The notes under the pieces are model-generated. The model had not been told where the DNA came from, ran no database searches, and saw only the letters and a program-made list of their open reading frames with translations. From Catenulispora sp. EB89 (GTDB taxonomy: Bacteria > Actinomycetota > Actinomycetes > Streptomycetales > Catenulisporaceae), in NCBI RefSeq assembly GCF_041261445.1, contig NZ_JBGCCU010000009.1, positions 124,001-188,000 on the forward strand: a stretch of DNA of 64,000 nucleotides, read 5' to 3'. The position numbers and the translations under genes were made by a program. Below are positions 15,881 to 24,120 of this stretch, one piece after another. The stretch's first letter is position 1; the number at the start of each line of letters is the position of its first letter.

Positions 15881-16564
15881 GTGAACGACGACTCCGACCA
15901 CGCCGACCACGCCAACAACGCCGGCAGCGGTGCCGCGACCAGCGCCGACAGCGCCGCCCCCGCCGGCTACCGCCGCTCCGCCGGCACCCCCCGAGCCCAG
16001 GCCCGCCGCGCCGAACTGCTCGCCCTCGTCACCGACGACCTCGCCGAGCACGGCCTCGTCGACTTCTCGCTGCGCCGCGCGGCCAAGGCGGCAGGCACCA
16101 CCCACAAGGTGCTGCTCTACCACTTCGCCGGCGCCGAAGACCTGCTCCGCGAGTCCGTCGAGCTGCTGCGGGAGCGCCGCCTGGCCTCGTCCCTGGCCGC
16201 CGCGTCCGCGCCGGGTAGCGACCAATCCCTGGCCGGCCGGGTCCGCGCGGTCTGGCCGGTGCTGACTGGCACCGGAGAGGGACAGCGTGCGCTGGACCAG
16301 GCGCTCGGCCTGGCGATGTACGACCCCGAACGCCACGGCGCGATCGCCGTGGACGCCGCCGGCCACTTCCTGCCGGCGCTGCGCGACATGTGTCCGCCGC
16401 AGTGGAGCGACCAGCGCAAGGACGAGATCGCCGAGCTGGTCTTCGCCGCGCTTCGAGGCTTCCTGGTCCAGCGGCGCACCGGAGGTACGGACGGCGGCAG
16501 CGGCGGCGAGGCCGGCTTCGAGGCGCTGCTGCGGATGCTGGAGCGCGAGGAGGCCGCCGACTGA
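15881..16564 (+). CDS. TetR-family transcriptional regulator
   Basis: This is a 227-residue TetR-type repressor. A low-complexity N-terminus rich in Ala, Asn and Asp (about 35 residues) precedes the DNA-binding domain, with recognition region FSLRRAAKAAGTTHKVLLYHF. The remainder is an alpha-helical ligand-binding domain, ending in a Gly-rich stretch and an EREEAAD tail. The GTG start has GGGGAAGC and GGGG upstream. The alpha/beta hydrolase gene starts 80 bp downstream in the same direction and may be a target. The ligand is unknown. Confidence 0.88.
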   Translation: MNDDSDHADHANNAGSGAATSADSAAPAGYRRSAGTPRAQARRAELLALVTDDLAEHGLVDFSLRRAAKAAGTTHKVLLYHFAGAEDLLRESVELLRERRLASSLAAASAPGSDQSLAGRVRAVWPVLTGTGEGQRALDQALGLAMYDPERHGAIAVDAAGHFLPALRDMCPPQWSDQRKDEIAELVFAALRGFLVQRRTGGTDGGSGGEAGFEALLRMLEREEAAD

Positions 16565-16644
16565 CGCGCACACGGTGACGCCCGACCTCCTGCCGGTGCA
16601 CAGTTGCGAACCATGTGGTTCACTTTACCCAGGAGGTGTCACCC

Positions 16645-17508
16645 ATGCACGAGATCGAGCTCTCCGCGGGCGTCATCGAGTACGAAGACCGCGGCGGCCC
16701 CGGCGCCCCGGTCGTCTTCCTGCACGGCCTGCTCATGGACGAGACGCTCTGGACCTCCGTCGCCGACGCCCTGGCCCCGGACCACCGCTGCCTCGTCCCC
16801 GTCCTCCCTCTGGGCGCGCATCGCCAAGGCATGCACCAGCAGGCCGACCTGTCGCCCCGGGGCATCGCCGCCCTGGTCGCCGAGTTCCTGGACGCCCTCG
16901 ACCTCCGCGACGTCACCCTCGTCGGCAACGACACCGGCGGCGCGCTGGTCCAGCTGCTGATGGCCGAGGGTCCGCAGGAGCGGATCAGCCGCGTCGTCCT
17001 CGTGTCCTGCGACGCGTTCGACAACTTCCCGCCGGGCCTGACCGGCCGCACGCTCTTCCGCACCGGCAAGCTCCCGCCGACGCTGTTCGGGCTGTTCATG
17101 CAGCAGATGCGGCTCAAGCCGGTGCGCCGGCTCCCGCTGGCGTTCGGCTGGCTGACCAAGCGCGGCGACGCCGTCGTCAAACGCTGGATGCGGCCGATCT
17201 GGCGGCAGCCGGAGATCCGCCGCGACACGGTCCGCGTCCTGCGCGCCGCCGCGAAGGACCCGAACCTGCTCGTCGACGCCGCCGAGAAGCTGGCCCGCTT
17301 CGACCGCCCGACGCTGGTCGTGTGGGCACAAGACGACCGGGTGATGCCTCCGGACCACGGCCGTCGCCTCGTCGAACTCCTTCCCGGCGCCCGCCTGGTC
17401 GAGATCGAGGAGTGCTACACCCTGATCCCCCTCGACCAGCCGGCCCGGCTCACGACGGAGCTCCGACGCTTCCTGGACGCCACCGTGTCCGATACGCGCT
17501 CGGCGTGA
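16645..17508 (+). CDS. alpha/beta hydrolase with Asp nucleophile motif and no catalytic His
   Basis: The protein has 287 residues and an alpha/beta-hydrolase fold: oxyanion-hole region VVFLHGLLMDETLW and nucleophile elbow VGNDTGGALVQL. At the elbow the nucleophile is Asp, as in haloalkane dehalogenases and epoxide hydrolases. The acid-loop segment is LVVWAQDDRVMPP. Where the family has G-H before the final Pro-rich loop, this protein has ECYTLIPLDQP, so the base is not in its usual place. It may use another residue or be a non-classical esterase. The start ATG at 16645 has a perfect AGGAGG at 16631-16636. Its 3' end overlaps the convergent GlxA regulator by 59 bp. Confidence 0.85.
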   Translation: MHEIELSAGVIEYEDRGGPGAPVVFLHGLLMDETLWTSVADALAPDHRCLVPVLPLGAHRQGMHQQADLSPRGIAALVAEFLDALDLRDVTLVGNDTGGALVQLLMAEGPQERISRVVLVSCDAFDNFPPGLTGRTLFRTGKLPPTLFGLFMQQMRLKPVRRLPLAFGWLTKRGDAVVKRWMRPIWRQPEIRRDTVRVLRAAAKDPNLLVDAAEKLARFDRPTLVVWAQDDRVMPPDHGRRLVELLPGARLVEIEECYTLIPLDQPARLTTELRRFLDATVSDTRSA

Positions 17509-18427
17509 CCCCGAGCCGGGTCACGAAGTGGCGCCGCAGCGAGTCCGGGCTCCCCAGCCCGCTGCGGTGAGCGACGCCGTCCATCGTCAGATCCGTGGTC
17601 TCCAGCAGCTGCCGCGCCAGATCAATACGCTGATGCAGCAGCCATTGCAGAGGGCTGAGTCCGGTCTCGGCGTGGAAGCGGCGGGTGAGTGTTCGTTCGC
17701 TGACATTGGCGTGCGCGGCCAGGTCCCCGAGCCCGATCGGCACGTTTAGCCGTGACTGTGCCCACTTCCTCGTATGAGCCAGGGAACGCTCAGCGTTCGA
17801 TGCCGGCTGGGCCATGCTCGGCTGTGGCTGATCGGCAGGCCGCGCCGGGCCGGCCACGGCAAGACTGCCCGCGACCGCAGCGGCCGCCGCGCCGTGGTCG
17901 CTACGGATCAGGTGCAGACACAGCTCGACGACGGCAGCCGCTCCCGCCGAAGTGAGCACCGGCTCGTCGACGACGTACAAGGCGTCGCGCTCGACCGTGA
18001 TCCGTGGGAAGTCCCGCGCGAGCTGGTCGAGCAGATGCCAGTGCGTGGTGGCGCGGCGTCCGTCGAGCAATCCGGCCCGCGCCAGCACGAAGACACCCGT
18101 GCAGGACCCGACGACGCGCCGCCCCGCCGCAGCAGCCTCGCGCAGAACGGTATAGACACGCTCATCGACGTCCGGCCGAGCCGCACCGCCGACGACGAAC
18201 ACGGTGTCCGCGAGCGCCACCTGCTCCAAACCGTCGCGAATCACCAGGTCCGGCCCCATGACCGTGGCGACCAGCCCGGGATCCGGCGTCGTCACCCGCA
18301 GCTCGTACGCGCCGCGCCCCGCCCCGGCCGGTCCGGCCTCGGAGAGCACCGCCTGCGCCATCGACAGATCGTGCGCCATGACCGGTGGCACCGCGACGAA
18401 CACCACCCGATGCAAGGGCTTGGACAT
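17450..18427 (-). CDS. GlxA-type transcriptional regulator (DJ-1/PfpI plus AraC HTH)
   Basis: This 325-residue regulator has an N-terminal class I glutamine-amidotransferase-like domain with the Cys elbow VVGSCTGVFVLA. The C-terminal AraC-type domain carries two HTH motifs (LAAHANVSERTLTRRFHAET and MDGVAHRSGLGSPDSLRRHF). GlxA-like proteins sense small metabolites and usually activate a neighbouring catabolic or redox gene. The divergent epimerase-like gene starts 134 bp away and is the obvious candidate target. GGAGGA precedes the ATG. The last 59 bp overlap the convergent hydrolase gene. Confidence 0.9.
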   Translation of the reverse strand: MSKPLHRVVFVAVPPVMAHDLSMAQAVLSEAGPAGAGRGAYELRVTTPDPGLVATVMGPDLVIRDGLEQVALADTVFVVGGAARPDVDERVYTVLREAAAAGRRVVGSCTGVFVLARAGLLDGRRATTHWHLLDQLARDFPRITVERDALYVVDEPVLTSAGAAAVVELCLHLIRSDHGAAAAAVAGSLAVAGPARPADQPQPSMAQPASNAERSLAHTRKWAQSRLNVPIGLGDLAAHANVSERTLTRRFHAETGLSPLQWLLHQRIDLARQLLETTDLTMDGVAHRSGLGSPDSLRRHFVTRLGVTPSAYRTRWRPGSVGAPS

Positions 18428-18561
18428 GGCCGGATCCTCCGGTTGCTTGGCCGCCGTGGCACTGCTGCGGACCGGGGCCCGGACCGCACAGTGGGAGCAG
18501 CGCCCCGGACACGTTCGCGTGTTCCTGCGGGCGATCCCCCTTTCGAAACCGGAGCACAGCC

Positions 18562-19455
18562 ATGCCTTTCCACGTCGTCATCGGCGCCGGCGCCACCGCG
18601 CTGGCCACCGCCGACCTGCTCGCCGCAGCCGGCGAACCGGTCCGCCTGATCAGCCGCCGCGGCACGTCGGCAGACCACGAACTCGTCGAGCCCGTCGCCC
18701 TGGACGCCACCGACGCCGAGCCGCTGGCCGAGATCTGCCAGGGCGCCGCTACCGTCTTCAACTGCGCCGTGCCGGCCTACAACGACTGGCCGCAGACCGT
18801 CCCGCCGCTGTTCCGGGCGATCCTCGGCGCGGCCGAGCGCGGCGGCGCGCGCTACGTGATGCTCGGCAACCTCTACGCCTACGGACCGGTCACCGGCCCC
18901 GTCACCGAAGACCTGCCGCTGCTCGCCACCGGCCCGAAGGGGCGTGTCAGGGCCCAGATGTGGCAGGAAGCCCTGGCGGCGCACGAGGCCGGCCGCGTGC
19001 GGGCCACCGAGATACGGGCCGGACAGTTCCTCGGCCCGGGCGCCTTCTCTTCCTTCACCTTCACCGTCACGCCGAACGTCCTCGCCGGACAGCTCGTCCT
19101 GACTCCCGCCGCGATCGACACGTCGACCGGCTACACCTCGATCCAGGACGCGGCCCGGGCCCTGGTCACGCTCGCGCGCGAGGACGACGCCTTCGGCCAC
19201 GCCTGGCACGCCCCGGCCACCAACGCGACCGTGCGCGAGGTCGCGACCGTCCTGGCGAAGCAGGCCGGAGCACCCGCGCCGCGCCTGGAGACGCTGACCG
19301 AACGCGACATCGCCCTGCTGTCCCTGACCTCGCCGATCTGGGCCGAGTTCGAGGAGACCTCGCACATGTCGCACCACGACTTCCTCGTCGACTCCAGCCG
19401 GATCCGCGAGCGGTTCGGGCTGACCCCGACCCCGCTGGAGGAGGTGCTGGCCTGA
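18562..19455 (+). CDS. NAD-dependent epimerase/dehydratase-like (extended SDR) protein
   Basis: The 297-residue Rossmann-fold protein opens with VVIGAGATALATADLLAAAG, a variant of the extended-SDR nucleotide motif. The region YVMLGNLYAYGPV is where the family has its Tyr-x3-Lys; here no Lys follows at +4, so classical SDR catalysis is doubtful. Later parts (GYTSIQDAARALVTLA) match the substrate-binding half of epimerase/NmrA-like proteins. The ATG at 18562 follows GGAGCACAGCC. Divergent placement next to the GlxA-type gene suggests regulation by it. A perfect 12-bp-arm terminator begins 6 bp after the stop. Confidence 0.8.
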   Translation: MPFHVVIGAGATALATADLLAAAGEPVRLISRRGTSADHELVEPVALDATDAEPLAEICQGAATVFNCAVPAYNDWPQTVPPLFRAILGAAERGGARYVMLGNLYAYGPVTGPVTEDLPLLATGPKGRVRAQMWQEALAAHEAGRVRATEIRAGQFLGPGAFSSFTFTVTPNVLAGQLVLTPAAIDTSTGYTSIQDAARALVTLAREDDAFGHAWHAPATNATVREVATVLAKQAGAPAPRLETLTERDIALLSLTSPIWAEFEETSHMSHHDFLVDSSRIRERFGLTPTPLEEVLA

Positions 19456-19460
19456 CGGAG

Positions 19461-19492
19461 CGGGGCCCGGCGAACCCCTCCGCCGGGCCCCG
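19461..19492 (+). terminator. hairpin terminator
   Basis: Arms CGGGGCCCGGCG (19461-19472) and CGCCGGGCCCCG (19481-19492) pair perfectly around an 8-base loop, directly after the epimerase-like gene. Confidence 0.8.
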
Positions 19493-19589
19493 CCCGAGTT
19501 CCGTAACCGCGCGCGGCCGCGCGCCGATCTCCGTGCATAAGCCCTGGTGAAAGCCCCATCGACGCTGATTCACGCACTTGAGCCGGGCA

Positions 19590-19656
19590 TTGACAGCCTG
19601 TCGTCACAGGTGTTTCATCCGGGTTACCGCACTGTTTGTTGATGCCGATAACAAAC
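19590..19656 (+). promoter_or_regulatory. candidate promoter and operators of the GH3 gene
   Basis: TTGACA (19590-19595) and TTTCAT (19613-19618) are 17 bp apart and resemble -35/-10 elements. Between them lies the small palindrome CCTGTCGTCACAGG (19597-19610). Just downstream, GTTTGTT (19634-19640) and AACAAAC (19650-19656) form an inverted repeat with a 9-bp spacer, the sort of site used by LacI-type sugar repressors. The GH3 start is 97 bp further on. No regulator gene is adjacent. Confidence 0.45.
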
Positions 19657-19752
19657 GTGCCCACGGCGATCAAGCCGCCGTTCCACGGCAGCGCTCTCCC
19701 TCAGCGCGCCGACTCAGCTCGTCGCACAGCTGTCGCATGCCTGGGAGGCACC

Positions 19753-22700
19753 ATGTCGAGCACTGCAAGACCCCGGCTCCGCCGGGCCCGCGTCACGCTT
19801 TCGCTGGCCGCGCTGGCCGCGTCCGCCATCGCGACCTACTCCGCGGCGCCGGGCGTGCGGGCCGCGCCGGTCGCGGCGGCCGCGTCCACGGCGTGTCCGT
19901 GGGTGGGGTCGAGCGCGCCGATCCCGCAACGCGTGAGCCAACTCCTGGCGCACATGACGCTGGATCAGAAGGTTCAGCTGATGACCGGATCCGGCGGTTC
20001 GAGTTACGTCGGCTTCACGCCGTCGATCGGCGCGCTGTGCATCCCGGCGATGAACCTGGAGGACGGCCCGGCCGGCGTCGCCGACGGCATGAACAACGTC
20101 ACCCAGCTCCCCGCGCCGGTGGACGTCGCAGCCACCTTCGACACCTCCGCCGAGCAGAGTTTCGGACAGACCATCGGCGCCGAGGAGGCGGCCAAGGGCT
20201 CCACGGTGGACCTGGGCCCGACCATCAACATCGTCCGCGATCCGCGCTGGGGCCGGGCCTTCGAGTCCGTCGGCGAGGACCCCTATCTCAATGGCCAGAT
20301 GGGTGCGGCCGACATCCGCGGCGTGCAGTCCACCGGGACGATGGCGCAGGTCAAACACCTGGCCGCGTACAACCAGGAGACCAACCGCAACACCCCGTCG
20401 GACAACGTGATCGCCAGCAACCAGACGTTGCAGGAGATCTACCTTCCGGCGTTCCAGACCTCGGTGCAGCAGGGTGCTGCGTCCTCCGTGATGTGCTCCT
20501 ACAGCACCATCAACGGCACCTACGCGTGTGAGAACCCCGGCATCCTGAACACGGACCTGCGCCAGCAGTTCGGCTTCAGCGGCTTCGTCACCTCCGACTG
20601 GGGCGCGACGCACTCCGGCGCGGCGTCGGTGAACGCGGGCCTGGACCAGGACATGCCCGGCGACAACACGTACTTCGGCAGCTCCCTGATATCCGCGGTC
20701 AACTCCGGCCAGGTCGCGCAGTCCGCGATCGACACGTCGGTCTCCCGCATCCTCACCGAGGAATTCGCCTTCGGACTGTTCGACAGGCCGCCCGGGGGTT
20801 CACCGGCCGCGACCGCGACCAGTTCCGCGAACCAGGCGACCGGGGAGCACCTGGCCGAGCAGGGCACGGTGCTGTTGAAGAACTCTGGCAACGTGCTGCC
20901 GTTCGGCTCCGGGGACAGCTCGATCGCCGTCATCGGCGCCGACGCCTCGACCAGCGTGCAGAGCGCCGGCGGCGGCAGCGCGTCGGTCAACTCCAGTGGC
21001 ACGGTCACTCCGCTTCAGGGGATCACCAGCGCCGCGCCCGCGGGGACGACCGTGAACTACAACGACGGCAGCAACAGCGGTTCGGCCGCTTCGCTGGCCG
21101 CGAGCTCCAGCGTCGCAGTGGTCTTCGTCAGCACCTCCGAGTCCGAGGGCAGCGACCTGTCGGGCATCGACCTGTCGGGTGCGAACAACTCGCTGATCTC
21201 GGCGGTCGCGAACGCGAACCCGAACACGATCGTGGTCCTGAACACCGGCTCGGCGGTCACCATGCCGTGGCTGTCCTCGGTCAAGGGCGTGCTGGAGGCC
21301 TGGTACCCGGGTCAGAGTGACGGCACCGCGATCGCGAACATCCTGTTCGGCGCGACCAACCCCTCCGGCCACCTGCCGGTGACGTTCCCGACCTCGCTGT
21401 CGCAGGTTCCTGCGAACACCAGCGCGCAGTGGCCGGGCGTCAACGGCCAGGTGCAGTACTCCGAGGGCGTCGACGTCGGCTACCGCTGGTACGACAGCAA
21501 GGGCCTGACGCCGTTGTTCCCGTTCGGATACGGCCTGTCGTACACCAGCTTCTCGTTCTCGAACCTGCACATCAGCTCCCTGCCACAGGGTGGCGCGGCG
21601 ACCGTGACGGCGACGGTGACCAACACCGGTTCGCGCGCCGGGGCCGACGTCGCGCAGCTGTACGTGAGCGACCCGGCCGCCTCCGGCCAGCCGCCGCGCC
21701 AGCTGGAGGGTTTCGCGCGGGTGAACCTGCAGCCGGGCCAGAGCCAGACGGTCTCCTTCCCGGTGACCGAGCAGAACCTGCGCTACTGGAACGCGAGCAC
21801 GAACGCCTGGGCCACCAGCACGGGCAACTACGGCATCTCCGTCGGTGACGCCGACTCCGCCAGTGCTCTGACACTGTCCGGCACGCTGTCGGTCGCCGCC
21901 AACCAGCTCGGCCAGCCGGTAAGCGTCACCAGCCCCGGGCCGCAGGAGGGCGAGGCCGGGACGGCCGTGTCGGTGCAGGTCGCCGCGAGCGACTCCACCG
22001 CCGGCCAGACTCCGGCGTTCACCGCGACCGGGCTGCCGGCCGGCGTGTCGATCTCCTCCTCGGGACAGATCACCGGCACGCCGACCACGGCCGGGACGAG
22101 CACGGTCAGCGTCACCGCCACCGACGGCAACGGGGCTCAGGCCACGACGTCGTTCGTGTGGACCGTCACGCCTTCGACGGCCGGTGTCCCGACGACGCCG
22201 CTGGTGGGGTACCAGGGGCTGTGCCTGGACGTGTCCTCGGCGAACAACGCCGACGGCACGGCGGTGCAGGTGTACACCTGCAACGGGACCAACTCGCAGC
22301 AGTGGACCGAGGAGGCCGACGGGACGGTGCACTCGCTCGGCAAGTGCCTGGACGTCGCCGCCGGCGGCACCGCGAACGGCACGGCCGTGGACCTGTACAC
22401 GTGCAACAGCAGCGGTGCCCAGCAGTGGCAGCCGCAGTCCGACGGCACGTTGCGCAACCCGGCGTCCGGGCGTTGCCTGGACGACACCGGGTCCGGGTTG
22501 TCCGGGACGAAGGCCGAGATCTACGACTGCTCCGGCGCGGCGAACCAGGTGTGGAAGTCCCCGGCGGGGTCGTCCACGGGGACCGGGTCCGGGCAGATCA
22601 CCGGGTACCAGGGGCTGTGTGTGGACGTGCGGAGCGCCAGTAACGCCGACGGCACGCCGGTGCAGGTGTACACGTGCAACGGGACCAACGCTCAGCAGTG

Positions 22701-22962
22701 GACCGTGGAGGCCAACGGGACGCTTCAGGCGTTGGGCAAGTGCCTGGACGTGGCCGCCGCCGGTACGGCGAACGGTACGCACGTGCAGCTCTACACCTGC
22801 AACAACACCGTCGCGCAGGTGTGGCAGGCGCAGAGCAACGGCGAGCTGGTGAACCCGCACTCCGGCCGGTGCCTGGACGACACCGGGTCCGGCGGCTCCG
22901 GCACGCAGTTGCAGATCTGGGACTGCGGGGGCGGCGCGAACCAGAAATGGGTACTGCCGTGA
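19753..22962 (+). CDS. secreted GH3 beta-glucosidase-type enzyme with two ricin-type lectin domains
   Basis: The protein is 1069 residues with an N-terminal signal peptide (VTLSLAALAASAIATYSAAP). The GH3 N-domain has the KH motif in QVKHLAAYNQETNR and nucleophile Asp282 in TSDWGATHSG. The GH3 C-domain and a fibronectin-III-like domain follow (DVAQLYVSDPAASGQPPRQL), then an Ig-like domain (about residues 720-805). Two ricin B-type beta-trefoils (CBM13) complete it, each opening with GYQGLC(L/V)DV and rich in QxW repeats. The two lectin domains are close copies at DNA level too, so they arose by duplication. It likely cleaves beta-linked oligosaccharides outside the cell while holding polysaccharide through the lectins. 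ATG at 19753 has GGGAGG five bases upstream. Confidence 0.92.
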   Translation: MSSTARPRLRRARVTLSLAALAASAIATYSAAPGVRAAPVAAAASTACPWVGSSAPIPQRVSQLLAHMTLDQKVQLMTGSGGSSYVGFTPSIGALCIPAMNLEDGPAGVADGMNNVTQLPAPVDVAATFDTSAEQSFGQTIGAEEAAKGSTVDLGPTINIVRDPRWGRAFESVGEDPYLNGQMGAADIRGVQSTGTMAQVKHLAAYNQETNRNTPSDNVIASNQTLQEIYLPAFQTSVQQGAASSVMCSYSTINGTYACENPGILNTDLRQQFGFSGFVTSDWGATHSGAASVNAGLDQDMPGDNTYFGSSLISAVNSGQVAQSAIDTSVSRILTEEFAFGLFDRPPGGSPAATATSSANQATGEHLAEQGTVLLKNSGNVLPFGSGDSSIAVIGADASTSVQSAGGGSASVNSSGTVTPLQGITSAAPAGTTVNYNDGSNSGSAASLAASSSVAVVFVSTSESEGSDLSGIDLSGANNSLISAVANANPNTIVVLNTGSAVTMPWLSSVKGVLEAWYPGQSDGTAIANILFGATNPSGHLPVTFPTSLSQVPANTSAQWPGVNGQVQYSEGVDVGYRWYDSKGLTPLFPFGYGLSYTSFSFSNLHISSLPQGGAATVTATVTNTGSRAGADVAQLYVSDPAASGQPPRQLEGFARVNLQPGQSQTVSFPVTEQNLRYWNASTNAWATSTGNYGISVGDADSASALTLSGTLSVAANQLGQPVSVTSPGPQEGEAGTAVSVQVAASDSTAGQTPAFTATGLPAGVSISSSGQITGTPTTAGTSTVSVTATDGNGAQATTSFVWTVTPSTAGVPTTPLVGYQGLCLDVSSANNADGTAVQVYTCNGTNSQQWTEEADGTVHSLGKCLDVAAGGTANGTAVDLYTCNSSGAQQWQPQSDGTLRNPASGRCLDDTGSGLSGTKAEIYDCSGAANQVWKSPAGSSTGTGSGQITGYQGLCVDVRSASNADGTPVQVYTCNGTNAQQWTVEANGTLQALGKCLDVAAAGTANGTHVQLYTCNNTVAQVWQAQSNGELVNPHSGRCLDDTGSGGSGTQLQIWDCGGGANQKWVLP

Positions 22963-22983
22963 TGTCGTAGGCAGCCGATTCTG

Positions 22984-23021
22984 GCCGGCCCGTGCCTCGC
23001 TGTTCAGGGGCGCGGGCCGGC
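22984..23021 (+). terminator. hairpin terminator of the GH3 gene
   Basis: GCCGGCCCG (22984-22992) pairs with CGGGCCGGC (23013-23021) around a 20-base loop and is followed by TTGTGTGCTTTGT. Confidence 0.65.
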
Positions 23022-23070
23022 TTGTGTGCTTTGTATGAGCGGGCAACAAGCGTCGCTGCCGCTTCCACTC

Positions 23071-23083
23071 CCTCCTAAGGAGG
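23071..23083. promoter_or_regulatory. palindrome CCTCCT-a-AGGAGG upstream of ABC operon
   Basis: Perfect 6-bp arms around one base lie about 100 bp before the ABC operon. A second small inverted repeat (CCACCT/AGGTGG) occurs near 23114-23133. The sequence also resembles a Shine-Dalgarno box, but no start codon follows at a useful distance, so an operator is more likely. Confidence 0.35.
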
Positions 23084-23181
23084 AGGTTTCCGGCCGTCCG
23101 CCGCCGGATTCCACCTTCCGGACGAGGTGGGGCCGGTCGCCGTCTCCCTACCGTCGAGGTCATGAGCTGCAGGAGGGCCTC

Positions 23182-24120
23182 ATGATCGAGGCGACGGCAT
23201 TGACCAAGCGCTACGGCGACAAGACCGCGGTGGACGGCATCGACTTCCAGGTACGGCCCGGGCTGGTGACCGGATTCCTCGGCCCGAACGGGGCCGGCAA
23301 GTCGACCACCATGCGGATGATCCTCGGGCTGGACCTGCCCACGGCCGGGAGCGTCACCATCGACGGCCGCGACTACCGGGGCAAGGTGTGGCCGCTGCAC
23401 GACGTCGGGGCGCTGCTGGACGCGCGTGCGGTGCACCCGGGGCGCTCGGCGTACAACCACCTGCACAGCCTGGCCGCCGCCAACGGCATCAGCCGCGGGC
23501 GCGTGGACGAGGTGCTGGAGGAGGTCGGGCTGACGTCGGTGGCGCGCAAGCGGGTCGGCGGCTTCTCCCTCGGCATGGCACAACGGCTGGGCATCGCCGC
23601 CGCGCTGCTCGGCGACCCGGGCACGCTGCTGTTCGACGAGCCGGTCAACGGCCTGGACCCGGACGGCATCCTGTGGATCCGGACCCTGATGCGCTCGCTG
23701 GCCGCCGAGGGCCGCACCGTGCTGGTGTCCAGCCACCTGATGAGCGAGATGGCGCTGACCGCCGACCACCTGCTGGTGATCGGCCGCGGCCGGCTGCTGG
23801 CGGACACACCGCTGTCGGAACTGATCGCCCGCCACTCCGCCGAACGCGTCGAGGTCCGCGCCGCCGACCCCCGCCGCCTGACCGCGGACCTGCGCGCGGT
23901 CGGCGCGAAGGTCACGATCGAGCCCGACGGCACGCTCGCGGTCTCCGGCCTCGGCTCGGTCGGCATCGGGGAACTGGCCGCGGCGCGTGGGCACGTGCTG
24001 CATCAGCTGCATGATGTGACGGCTTCGCTGGAGGAGGCTTACTTCCGGCTCACCGGCGAGAGTGTCGAGTATCGGGTGCCGGGGCCGGCGACGGCGATGG
24101 CGGAAGCGGTGTCGGCATGA
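23182..24120 (+). CDS. ABC-2 transporter ATP-binding protein
   Basis: This is a 312-residue ATPase subunit: Walker A GPNGAGKST, signature region FSLGMAQRLGIAAALLGDP, Walker B LLFDEPVNGLDP and H-loop LVSSHL. The C-terminal 80 residues form an extra domain typical of antibiotic or bacitracin exporters of the BcrA/DrrA type. ATG at 23182 is preceded by AGGAGG (23171-23176). The first permease start overlaps its stop (ATGA), so ATPase, two permeases, kinase and response regulator form one operon to 27778. Export of a membrane-active compound or envelope-stress relief is the likely role. Confidence 0.92.
   Translation: MIEATALTKRYGDKTAVDGIDFQVRPGLVTGFLGPNGAGKSTTMRMILGLDLPTAGSVTIDGRDYRGKVWPLHDVGALLDARAVHPGRSAYNHLHSLAAANGISRGRVDEVLEEVGLTSVARKRVGGFSLGMAQRLGIAAALLGDPGTLLFDEPVNGLDPDGILWIRTLMRSLAAEGRTVLVSSHLMSEMALTADHLLVIGRGRLLADTPLSELIARHSAERVEVRAADPRRLTADLRAVGAKVTIEPDGTLAVSGLGSVGIGELAAARGHVLHQLHDVTASLEEAYFRLTGESVEYRVPGPATAMAEAVSA

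Noticed and set aside
16265-17570. Long plus-strand frame overlapping the TetR and hydrolase genes
   Set aside because: It is a shadow of two well-supported genes in other frames, with Arg/Pro-rich low-complexity translation.
23071-23083. CCTCCTAAGGAGG as a Shine-Dalgarno for a leader peptide
   Set aside because: No start codon occurs 5-12 bases downstream, and an open frame of useful length is absent.
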